A stretch of DNA of 64,000 nucleotides, taken from contig NZ_AQYA01000037.1 of the NCBI RefSeq assembly GCF_000376985.1, forward strand, positions 62,001-126,000. The letters are read 5' to 3'. The first letter of the stretch is position 1. Each line of letters starts with the position of its first letter. Source of the DNA: Streptococcus henryi DSM 19005 (GTDB lineage: Bacteria; Bacillota; Bacilli; Lactobacillales; Streptococcaceae). A program made the position numbers and the translations under genes. This document shows, in pieces, positions 26,079 to 33,319 of this stretch. The notes below the pieces were generated by a model that was not told where the DNA came from, searched no databases, and saw only the letters and a list, made by a program, of their open reading frames with translations.

Positions 26079-26718
26079 GTTTCATTTCCATGTAGTGAAT
26101 AACTCCGTGAAGGTAATTTTTAAGATGAGAAAAATCTTTATCAGGATTATTTCTATAGTAATGACCTTCATCATTGCCAATATAAGCAGATGCTAGTGCA
26201 AATGTTTTAAGATCATCATCCTTGATATATTTTTCAATAACCTGTTTTAATGGCATTTTAATGATTTTATCTTCATCATCAGGATTTGTGACAATAGAGA
26301 AATCTTTAACAAAAAACTCAAGTGCCTTTCGATAGCCGATTCCTGCGATGTGGTCGAGTTGTTCATGTTCTGCTTTTAGGGCTTGAACATAAATTTGTTT
26401 TCCAATTGGAGAAACTATCTCTACATCATCAGATATAGGTATATCGCTAGGGAGATTAGGAGTGACTTTAAGATGTTCGATTTCGTATTTATCGGTGTAG
26501 GGATTAATTTGATACCTTGTTGCTATAAATTCCTCTGTCCAGAAGTGCTTACAACCTAAACATCGAAATGTTAAAACCAAGCTTGTTTTTTCTTCACCGA
26601 GAGAAAAATAAGAAGAGTTCACAAGATCTGGATTTGTTGGTTTTTTACAATTTGGACAGCTATCATCGATAGTTACAGGTCTAGAAACAGAAGAAGTTAT
26701 TTTTGCTTGAAATATCAT
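26029..26718 (-). CDS. DUF4145 domain protein with zinc ribbon
   Basis: 229 residues. The N-terminal part has two CxxC pairs (SCPNCKKPT and RCLGCKHFW), a probable zinc ribbon. Residues about 95-215 fit DUF4145 (EIVSPIGKQIYVQALKAEHEQ, then GIGYRKALEFFVKDF). DUF4145 occurs alone and fused to restriction-type enzymes in other bacteria; activity is not established. It has its own extended -10 promoter at 26744-26752, so it is probably expressed in the lysogen and may be a host-modifying or defence moron. Confidence 0.8.
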   Translation of the reverse strand: MIFQAKITSSVSRPVTIDDSCPNCKKPTNPDLVNSSYFSLGEEKTSLVLTFRCLGCKHFWTEEFIATRYQINPYTDKYEIEHLKVTPNLPSDIPISDDVEIVSPIGKQIYVQALKAEHEQLDHIAGIGYRKALEFFVKDFSIVTNPDDEDKIIKMPLKQVIEKYIKDDDLKTFALASAYIGNDEGHYYRNNPDKDFSHLKNYLHGVIHYMEMKLNFLDAQELVNRSKKS

Positions 26719-26743
26719 AATATTTCTCCAATCGTTTTATTTA

Positions 26744-26752
26744 ATTATACCA
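26744..26752 (-). promoter_or_regulatory. Extended -10 promoter for the DUF4145 gene
   Basis: Minus-strand TGGTATAAT 26 bases before the start at 26718, followed by the ACGATTGGAGAA leader shared with the gene at 25890. Confidence 0.6.
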
Positions 26753-26772
26753 TTTTAGAAAGGGGTGAGAGT

Positions 26773-26898
26773 ATGGATAACTTGGATTCGATAATAAAAA
26801 AACTCCAAACTATTGAAAATTTGGAGAAAAATAAAGATATTTTATTAGAGAGTTCGGCAGAACTTATCTCGTTATTTAATCATCAGTCATGTCAATGA
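26773..26898 (+). CDS. Small protein, 41 residues
   Basis: AGAAAGGGGTGAGAGT precedes ATG at 26773. MDNLDSIIKKLQTIENLEKNK; helical and charged. Its last 23 bases overlap the leftward YegP-like gene tail-to-tail. An upstream in-frame ATG at 26707 is unlikely because it lies inside the leftward gene. Function unknown. Confidence 0.5.
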   Translation: MDNLDSIIKKLQTIENLEKNKDILLESSAELISLFNHQSCQ

Positions 26899-27058
26899 CA
26901 TTTGAATTTGGAGAAATACTGTTTTTGATTGAATCAATTGTGCGTTCGGCTGTTGATTTATAGTAATATGTTTCACTTGTGGCAACAACTTCTCGATTAG
27001 CACCTTTTATCACAAAATAGTATTGATCGTTTTTTGATTTATATATAACGAAATACAT
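26876..27058 (-). CDS. YegP/DUF1508-like small protein, 60 residues
   Basis: Start at 27058 with AAAGGAG six bases upstream. MYFVIYKSKNDQYYFVIKGANREVVATSETYYYKS matches the DUF1508 repeat, here a single copy. It has a perfect promoter at 27152-27180. Role unknown; relatives are widespread small proteins. Confidence 0.75.
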   Translation of the reverse strand: MYFVIYKSKNDQYYFVIKGANREVVATSETYYYKSTAERTIDSIKNSISPNSNVIDMTDD

Positions 27059-27151
27059 ATCGTTCTCCTTTCTTTGGAATTTGACGCACAGGAGGAAATC
27101 ACTAGATTTGGTAGTTAAAGTTGGATTTATTTTCCTGGTTGTCATGGGCAA

Positions 27152-27224
27152 ATTATATATCAAAAATACATTATTGTCAATATATAGTGTACGAAAACAA
27201 AATATACACTATATGTAGTGTATA
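27152..27224 (-). promoter_or_regulatory. Leftward promoter flanked by TACACTA inverted repeats
   Basis: Minus-strand TTGACA (27180-27175), 17-bp spacer, TATAAT (27157-27152). Just upstream, ATATAGTGTA (27182-27191) is inverted at 27205-27214, and TATACACTA (27203-27211) is inverted as TAGTGTATA (27216-27224). Three copies of one element form two overlapping palindromes between this promoter and the HTH gene at 27280, whose product may bind here. Confidence 0.7.
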
Positions 27225-27279
27225 AGTCTGTATAAGCGTTAAAACTAATTTTATAAATATTGGTAAGGAGTAAAACAAT

Positions 27280-27474
27280 ATGTTGTGGAAAAATATCGAA
27301 CGAATTTTAGCTGGAAAAAATTTAACAGTCTATAAACTTTGTATGCTTGCTGGGGTCGGCACAGCTCAGATTTACAATCTTCGTGACGGCAGGGTCAAAG
27401 ATTTGCACTTTGAAACAGTAAAAAAAATCGCCAAGGCTCTTGATGTGAGCCTGGACGAATTAGCAAAAAGCTAA
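27280..27474 (+). CDS. XRE-family helix-turn-helix protein, 64 residues
   Basis: AAGGAG precedes ATG. IERILAGKNLTVYKLCMLAGVGTAQIYNLRDG, then KKIAKALDVSLDELAKS, is a complete small HTH. Divergent from the YegP-like gene, with TACACTA repeats between. Local regulator. Confidence 0.82.
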   Translation: MLWKNIERILAGKNLTVYKLCMLAGVGTAQIYNLRDGRVKDLHFETVKKIAKALDVSLDELAKS

Positions 27475-27482
27475 TAAAAATA

Positions 27483-27504
27483 GCCCCATGACGAGGTCAG
27501 GGGC
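27483..27504 (+). promoter_or_regulatory. Hairpin after the HTH gene
   Basis: GCCCC/GGGGC and TGAC/GTCA arms with a bulged A and a short loop; no T run. It lies nine bases after the HTH stop and 50 before the next gene. Attenuator or RNA stability element. Confidence 0.4.
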
Positions 27505-27553
27505 ACAATAAAATTAACTAAGAAAATTATATCACAGAAAGGGATGAATTGTT

Positions 27554-28138
27554 ATGCCAAAAGCGGAAATAAACTTTATGCCTGTTAAGAGTCATGAAAA
27601 GGCAGAGTGGGGATTAGCTGAACAAATTTCAGATAAATATGCTGGTATGACTAAGCATATGGCAAATAAACTTATCGATGAAATGGCACAAACTACTGAT
27701 TTTGCACGTTTTGTTGATAATCCATACTCGAATATGAGATTTGTACATTTTGAAGCTTTTGAAATTTTTATGAAATGGAAAAGCAATCCAGAAGACAAAA
27801 ACCTTATGAAGGGTTTGTCAAAAATCAAAATACAAGAATGGAAAACTTTTTGGCCAATTGAAGTGCCATTAGATGCAGAATATTGTAGTTATAAGTCAAT
27901 CGAGAAATATTGGGTTGATTTTAAGAAAGGCTTTGCCAAACAAATTGCTACAGAAATGCGAGAAAATCGTGATTTTTCACAGTATATCTTAAATCCTACG
28001 TATAAAACAGCATTTTTTAATTTGCTAGGTTTACGTTATTTTATGATTTGGAAATCTCGCAATCGATACAAGCCTAAAAAAGAAACGCTGGCAGAAATGC
28101 TGGAAAATATCAAATTTGAAAATCAAATAGGAGCATAA
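27554..28138 (+). CDS. Unknown early phage protein with internal duplication
   Basis: 194 residues, AGAAAGGG upstream. Residues about 43-80 (TTDFARFVDNPYSNMRFVHF ... FMKWKSN) and 136-172 (NRDFSQYILNPTYKTAFFNL ... FMIWKSRN) align as a repeated unit of about 37 residues. Rich in aromatic residues. I recognise no family. It precedes three very small genes and the replication module. Confidence 0.75.
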   Translation: MPKAEINFMPVKSHEKAEWGLAEQISDKYAGMTKHMANKLIDEMAQTTDFARFVDNPYSNMRFVHFEAFEIFMKWKSNPEDKNLMKGLSKIKIQEWKTFWPIEVPLDAEYCSYKSIEKYWVDFKKGFAKQIATEMRENRDFSQYILNPTYKTAFFNLLGLRYFMIWKSRNRYKPKKETLAEMLENIKFENQIGA

Positions 28139-28140
28139 TA

Positions 28141-28281
28141 ATGTTTAACAAAAAGAAAAAAGTACAAGAGTCGTTTAAAACGATCAACAAGCACATTGAT
28201 GGTCTGACATTGTCTGACCAAGAAAAGCGAAACCTCAAAGGATTATTGCTCAATGTCAAAATTAGAACTGGGGTGGCCTGA
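28141..28281 (+). CDS. Small protein, 46 residues
   Basis: GGAGCATAATA precedes ATG. Basic N terminus (FNKKKKVQESFKTIN), then HIDGLTLSDQEKRNLKGLLLN. Its stop overlaps the next start by one base. Function unknown. Confidence 0.65.
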   Translation: MFNKKKKVQESFKTINKHIDGLTLSDQEKRNLKGLLLNVKIRTGVA

Positions 28282-28421
28282 TGAAAGAAACAGTTGAAAT
28301 CTCGATGGAAGAGTATGTCTTACTCAGAAATAAAGTTAATAAGCTGCAAAGTGAAATTCATAGACTACAAACTATTGTAGATTCCATTAATTTGGCATTG
28401 CAAAACGGAGGTGTCAAATGA
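28281..28421 (+). CDS. Small coiled-coil protein, 46 residues
   Basis: Starts on the last base of the previous stop and ends four bases into the next gene (ATGA). MKETVEISMEEYVLLRNKVN, then a leucine heptad helix. Function unknown. Confidence 0.65.
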   Translation: MKETVEISMEEYVLLRNKVNKLQSEIHRLQTIVDSINLALQNGGVK

Positions 28422-28591
28422 GTAAAGAAATGCAGGAGCATTACTTTAGTATCGTTGCTAAAGCGAACTTACTGGATGTGGTTATCGAAAAAGGCTTTAT
28501 CTTACCTGCAACGCTGGAAAAGTGTATCGCAGAATTAGATGATATTGATCAGATGGAAATTAGAAAGGCATACAAGAATGGTAACGATTAA
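28418..28591 (+). CDS. Small protein, 57 residues
   Basis: GGAGG lies six bases before ATG. MSKEMQEHYFSIVAKANLLD ... LEKCIAELDDIDQMEIRK; acidic and helical. Overlaps the start of the ATPase gene by 14 bases. Function unknown. Confidence 0.65.
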   Translation: MSKEMQEHYFSIVAKANLLDVVIEKGFILPATLEKCIAELDDIDQMEIRKAYKNGND

Positions 28592-29867
28592 TAAGTTAGA
28601 AATTGAAAACGTCAAACGTATCAAAGCCGTTAAAATTGAACCGTCACCAGCAGGTTTAACGGTGATTGGTGGTAACAATAACCAAGGTAAAACAAGCGTC
28701 CTTGATAGTATTGCTTGGGCTCTTGGCGGTAACAAGTACAAGCCTAGTCAAGCAGCGCGTGAAGGCTCTATGGTACCCCCAACGTTAAGAGTGACTATGT
28801 CGAACGGGCTCATTGTGGAACGCAAGGGCAAAAATAGCGCTCTGAAAGTCATTGACCCAGCAGGAAATAAAGCAGGTCAGCAATTGCTTGACAGCTTTGT
28901 GGAAGAGCTCGCCATCAATCTACCTAAATTTATGGAAAGCACGCCAAAAGAAAAATCTCAGACGCTTTTAAAAATTATTGGTGTCGGTGACAAACTAGCG
29001 GAACTAGAACGACAGGAGCAAGAGTATTACAGCCAACGTCACGCGATTGGCGTCATCGCTGACCAAAAAGAAAAGTTCGCAAAAGAAATCCCTTACTACC
29101 CTGATGCTCCAAAAGAAATGGTCAGCATTTCGGAACTTATCCAACAACAACAAGAAATCTTTGCGATTAACGGAGAGAATGCTCGTAAACGTCAAAACGT
29201 GGACAGAATCCGTCAGGAGTACGACCAATCCATCTTGGAAGTTGACCGCTTACGCAAATTACTAGCTGAAGCCGAAGCTAAGACTAATCAGCTTAGCGAA
29301 GACTTGAAAGTGGCTAATATGGACGCTGTGGATCTGCATGACCAATCGACTGCAGAGATTGAAGAAAATATTGCCAACATTGAACAAATCAACCTCAAAG
29401 TCAGAACCAATCTGGACAAAGATAAAGCTGAAGAGGACGCTAAGCAACAGCGCGAGCAATACAATGCACTATCTGCCAAAGTAGAAGAAATGCGTCAGGC
29501 TCAACGTGACTTGTTAGCTAATGCAGACTTACCACTAGAGGGATTGACGGTCTCAGATGGTAACTTGTTATACCAAGGGCAAGAATGGGATAACATGTCA
29601 GGCTCTCAACAACTCATGGTAGCGACCGCGATTGTCCGAAAACTAAAACCTGACTGTGGCTTTGTTTTGATTGATAAGCTAGAGCAGATGGATACTATCA
29701 CGCTTGAACAGTTTGGGAAATGGCTTGAGCAAGAAGGCTTACAAGCTATCGCTACCCGAGTGTCAACTGGCGACGAATGTTCTATCTTGATTGAAGACGG
29801 CTACTCAATCATTAATGAAGCACATCAGGCAACTCAAAAACCATCATTCCAAGCTGGCACATTTTAG
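28578..29867 (+). CDS. SMC/RecN-like AAA ATPase of the phage recombination module
   Basis: 429 residues from ATG at 28578 (MVTINKLEIENVKRIKAVKI); the longer frame to 28539 lacks a ribosome site and overlaps the previous gene. Walker A is GGNNNQGKTSV at about 35-45, a coiled-coil middle follows, and the C terminus has MSGSQQLMVATAIVRKL as signature and FVLIDKLEQMD as Walker B. It precedes Sak4 and DUF669 genes, as in many siphoviruses. Probably a DNA-processing ATPase. Confidence 0.85.
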   Translation: MVTINKLEIENVKRIKAVKIEPSPAGLTVIGGNNNQGKTSVLDSIAWALGGNKYKPSQAAREGSMVPPTLRVTMSNGLIVERKGKNSALKVIDPAGNKAGQQLLDSFVEELAINLPKFMESTPKEKSQTLLKIIGVGDKLAELERQEQEYYSQRHAIGVIADQKEKFAKEIPYYPDAPKEMVSISELIQQQQEIFAINGENARKRQNVDRIRQEYDQSILEVDRLRKLLAEAEAKTNQLSEDLKVANMDAVDLHDQSTAEIEENIANIEQINLKVRTNLDKDKAEEDAKQQREQYNALSAKVEEMRQAQRDLLANADLPLEGLTVSDGNLLYQGQEWDNMSGSQQLMVATAIVRKLKPDCGFVLIDKLEQMDTITLEQFGKWLEQEGLQAIATRVSTGDECSILIEDGYSIINEAHQATQKPSFQAGTF

Positions 29868-29879
29868 AAAGGAATACTC

Positions 29880-30989
29880 ATGCAAATTACAAGAGGAAAA
29901 CGAGCACGAGCTCAAAAAGTAGTTATCTATGGACCTGAAGGCATCGGGAAGTCAAGCTTTGCAGCACAATTTCCCGAACCGCTCTTCATCGACACAGAAG
30001 GCTCAACGGACAACATGGACGTGGCACGCATGGATAAACCATCAAGCTATACCATGCTTAAAAATCAAATCGCTTTTATCAAAGCAAATCCAACCGTTTG
30101 CAGAACACTAGTCGTTGACACCATCGACTGGGCGGAAGCACTGATTATTGATGATGTCTGTGCTCAACACGGCAAGAAAGGTATTGAAGATTTTGGCTGG
30201 GGCAATGGCTATACCTACACCAAAGAAGAGATGGGGCGTTTCCTGAACCTGCTTGGTGAATTAGTAGACCTTGGTATCAATGTGGTGCTGACTGCACACG
30301 CTCAAATGCGCAAATTTGAGCAGCCTGACGAGATGGGAGCTTATGACCGTTGGGAGCTTAAGCTAGGCAAGAAAACAAGCTCACAGACAGCACCACTGGT
30401 CAAAGAATGGGCGGACATGGTTCTCTTTGCCAATTACAAGACGACAGTGATGACGGCTGACAACGGCAAGAAGAAAGCGACAGGCGGAGCGCGTGTCCTC
30501 TATACGGAGCATCACCCAGCTTGGGACGCTAAGAACCGTCACGGCTTACCACCAGAATTACCTTTGGATTTTGGATCTATCGCACATATCTTTGCACAAC
30601 CTCAAGTATCGCAACCTGACCGCTTACCAGAACAACCTACACAAGCACCACAGCAACCGACAGAAATGCCGGTACCAAAACCAGAACCACAACCACAGAC
30701 ACAACCACAGGAAGAACTTGGGAAAGCTCCAGATGCTCTAACAAGTCCTGCACCTGAACGTCAACCATACCAAGAACCACATTTAGCCCTACCAACTGCC
30801 CTACGTGATTTAATGATTCAGAACCAAGTCACAGAATTGGAAATTCAAAAGGCAGTGGCTCAGAAAGGTTACTATCCAGTAGATACTCCAGTTATCATGT
30901 ACGACCCTGAATTTATTAACGGTGTCTTAGTATCTGCATGGGCACAAGTCTTTGAACTGATTAAAGAAAATCGTATTTTGCCATTTTAG
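29880..30989 (+). CDS. Sak4-like RecA-fold ATPase
   Basis: 369 residues. Walker A GPEGIGKSSF at 19-28, LFIDTEGSTDN, Walker B TLVVDTIDW, and the conserved HAQMRKFEQP. The C terminus has a proline/glutamine-rich linker (about 245-290). Sak4/AAA_24 proteins promote single-strand annealing with a phage SSB. Next to DUF669. After its stop, another frame stays open to 31063 without a start codon. Confidence 0.85.
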   Translation: MQITRGKRARAQKVVIYGPEGIGKSSFAAQFPEPLFIDTEGSTDNMDVARMDKPSSYTMLKNQIAFIKANPTVCRTLVVDTIDWAEALIIDDVCAQHGKKGIEDFGWGNGYTYTKEEMGRFLNLLGELVDLGINVVLTAHAQMRKFEQPDEMGAYDRWELKLGKKTSSQTAPLVKEWADMVLFANYKTTVMTADNGKKKATGGARVLYTEHHPAWDAKNRHGLPPELPLDFGSIAHIFAQPQVSQPDRLPEQPTQAPQQPTEMPVPKPEPQPQTQPQEELGKAPDALTSPAPERQPYQEPHLALPTALRDLMIQNQVTELEIQKAVAQKGYYPVDTPVIMYDPEFINGVLVSAWAQVFELIKENRILPF

Positions 30990-31076
30990 AAGCGATTAAT
31001 AACATTGCTGACTATTTAAAAGCACAACTTAAAGAACAAGACAATATCACAATTTTAGCTTAAGAGGAGAAACAAG

Positions 31077-31712
31077 ATGACACAACAACAATATAACCAA
31101 AACTTTGACCGAGAACTTGGATGGGAAGACGAAATTACAAATGATGGCGGTGGTTTCGTCACACTCGTACCCGGTGACTATGAATTTACAGTTACCAACC
31201 TTGAACGTGGCAGACACACGCCAAACCCAAACAATCCAGGAAAATTACCAGCTTGCCCAAAAGCAACCGTAACAATTGAAATTGAAACAGCAGAAGGCTC
31301 AACTACTCTTAAGCACAACCTTTTCCTACACACGACTACAGAAGGTATGCTCTCAGCATTCTTTGGGTCAATCGGTCAGAAGAAACACGGCGAGCCACTA
31401 CGCATGAATTGGAACATTATCGGTGCTAAAGGTGTGGCACGAATTAATAAACGTAAAGGCTCTGGACAATATGCTGATAACGAGTATGACAATATTAAGG
31501 CTATGATTTACGCGGACGAAGTCGACTGGACTAAAGTCTTGAATCATGGTATCAGCCAACAACCGACAGGCTATCAAGCAGCTCAATACCAGCAACCTGC
31601 ACAGACTAACTACCAACAGCCTACACAACAGCCACAACAATATCCAAAACAATATCCAACACAACCTCAAACACCGCAACAACCGACAGGCTATCAAGCA
31701 GGTATGTTTTAA
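31077..31712 (+). CDS. DUF669 protein, probable phage single-stranded DNA-binding protein
   Basis: 211 residues. The body (ELGWEDEITNDGGGFVTLVPGDYEFTV ... KATVTIEIET) is DUF669. The C terminus is a glutamine/proline-rich disordered tail, in which QQPTGYQA occurs twice, ending GYQAGMF. In this gene order DUF669 often serves as the SSB partner of Sak4. AGAGGAG before start. Confidence 0.82.
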   Translation: MTQQQYNQNFDRELGWEDEITNDGGGFVTLVPGDYEFTVTNLERGRHTPNPNNPGKLPACPKATVTIEIETAEGSTTLKHNLFLHTTTEGMLSAFFGSIGQKKHGEPLRMNWNIIGAKGVARINKRKGSGQYADNEYDNIKAMIYADEVDWTKVLNHGISQQPTGYQAAQYQQPAQTNYQQPTQQPQQYPKQYPTQPQTPQQPTGYQAGMF

Positions 31713-31723
31713 GAGGTGATTAG

Positions 31724-33307
31724 ATGGAGCTTAGAAAATATCAAGAAGAAGCGCGTGTAGCTGTCCAAGAAGAATGGGCTAACGGCCGACGCAAGACCTT
31801 GCTTGTTCTCCCAACTGGCTGTGGTAAGACTATCGTATTTTCTAAGATTATTGAAGACCGTGTGAAAATGGGCGAGCGTGTGCTCGTCCTAGCGCACAGG
31901 TCGGAACTCTTAGAACAAGCTAGTGATAAGTTAAAGACTGCTACAGGCTTAGGGACAGCGCTAGAGAAAGCAGAAAATACATCTATTGGTTCCTGGTATC
32001 GTGTTGTTGTTGGGTCAGTCCAGACCTTGCAGCGTGAGAAACGATTGAACCGATTTCCCAAAGATTACTTTGACACGATTATCATCGATGAAGCCCATCA
32101 TGCGCTATCGACTGGCTATCAGAATGTACTGGATTATTTCGACCAAGCACAAGTTTTGGGAGTTACAGCAACGCCAGATCGCGGTGATAAACAAAATCTT
32201 GGTAAGGTCTTTGACAGCCTAGCTTATGAGTATTCACTCATTGATGCAATTAAGTCTGGTTACTTGTCCAAAATCAGCGCTATCACAATTCCGCTCACGT
32301 TGGACCTATCGTCCGTTAGCCAACAAGCAGGGGATTTTAAAGCTAGTGAAGTCGGGTCGGCATTAGATCCATATCTTGACCAAATTGCTGACGAGATGGT
32401 TAAGCAGTGCTCAGACCGTAAGACTGTTGTTTTCTTGCCACTGGTAAAGACCTCACAGAAATTTTGCGAGATTCTAAACGCTAAAGGTTTTAAAGCAGCC
32501 GAAGTCAACGGGACCAGTGAAGACCGTGCAGAAATTTTAGATGATTTTGACAAAGGCAAGTACAACGTATTATGTAACTCAATGCTACTGACTGAAGGCT
32601 GGGACTGTCCGACAGTTGATTGTGTGGTAGTGCTTAGACCGACTAAGGTTAGAGCTCTCTATAGCCAAATGGTGGGGCGCGGGACACGTCTCGCACCAGA
32701 TAAAGAAGATGTTCTTCTTTTAGATTTCCTTTGGCACACAGAACGTCATGAGCTCTGTAGACCAGCGCACCTAATCACAGACAGCCCAGAGATAGCCAAG
32801 AAGATGATTGAGAATATGGCAGATGATGCAGACCAACAATTTGAGCTCTTAGAAGCCGAAGAAGTAGCTGCTAAAGATGTCGTAGCTGAACGCGAAGAAG
32901 CTTTGGCTAAGCAATTAGCTGAAATGCGTAAGCGTAAACGTGCCTTAGTTGATCCCTTGCAGTTTGAAATGTCTATCAACGCTGAAGATCTTGCTGACTA
33001 TGTACCGAGCTTCGGTTGGGAAATGAGCCCAGCTAGTGATAAACAACTAAAGGCATTAGAGAAATTCGGTATCTTTACTGATGATATTGGCAATGCTGGA
33101 AAAGCTGGCAAGTTGCTTGATAGATTGCAGAAACGTCAAATCGAAGGACTAACTACACCAAAACAGATTCGACTACTTGAACGTTATGGCTTCCACAGCG
33201 TCGGTATGTGGAAATTTGATGAAGCAAGTTCAATGATTAACCGTATTTCTGCTAACGGTTGGAGAGTCCCTAGAGGAATTTCTCCTAAAGAATACCAACC
33301 AGGATAG
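31724..33307 (+). CDS. DEAD/DEAH-box superfamily 2 helicase
   Basis: 527 residues. Motif I PTGCGKT (30-36), motif II DEAHH, motif III TATPDRG, and the C-terminal domain with NVLCNSMLLTEGWDCPTVD and QMVGRGTR. The last 130 residues are a helical extension. ComF/RAD25-like phage helicase of the replication block. Confidence 0.92.
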   Translation: MELRKYQEEARVAVQEEWANGRRKTLLVLPTGCGKTIVFSKIIEDRVKMGERVLVLAHRSELLEQASDKLKTATGLGTALEKAENTSIGSWYRVVVGSVQTLQREKRLNRFPKDYFDTIIIDEAHHALSTGYQNVLDYFDQAQVLGVTATPDRGDKQNLGKVFDSLAYEYSLIDAIKSGYLSKISAITIPLTLDLSSVSQQAGDFKASEVGSALDPYLDQIADEMVKQCSDRKTVVFLPLVKTSQKFCEILNAKGFKAAEVNGTSEDRAEILDDFDKGKYNVLCNSMLLTEGWDCPTVDCVVVLRPTKVRALYSQMVGRGTRLAPDKEDVLLLDFLWHTERHELCRPAHLITDSPEIAKKMIENMADDADQQFELLEAEEVAAKDVVAEREEALAKQLAEMRKRKRALVDPLQFEMSINAEDLADYVPSFGWEMSPASDKQLKALEKFGIFTDDIGNAGKAGKLLDRLQKRQIEGLTTPKQIRLLERYGFHSVGMWKFDEASSMINRISANGWRVPRGISPKEYQPG

Positions 33308-33319
33308 AAAGGATAATGA

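Noticed and set aside
30965..31063. Open stretch after Sak4 reading LEAINNIADYLKAQLKEQ and ending at TAA
   Set aside because: No start codon or ribosome site; a -1 shift from the Sak4 end lacks a good slippery site. Probably a remnant of another gene.
31398..31697. Leftward ORF of 99 codons opposite the DUF669 tail
   Set aside because: Shadow of the glutamine/proline repeat; no ribosome site.
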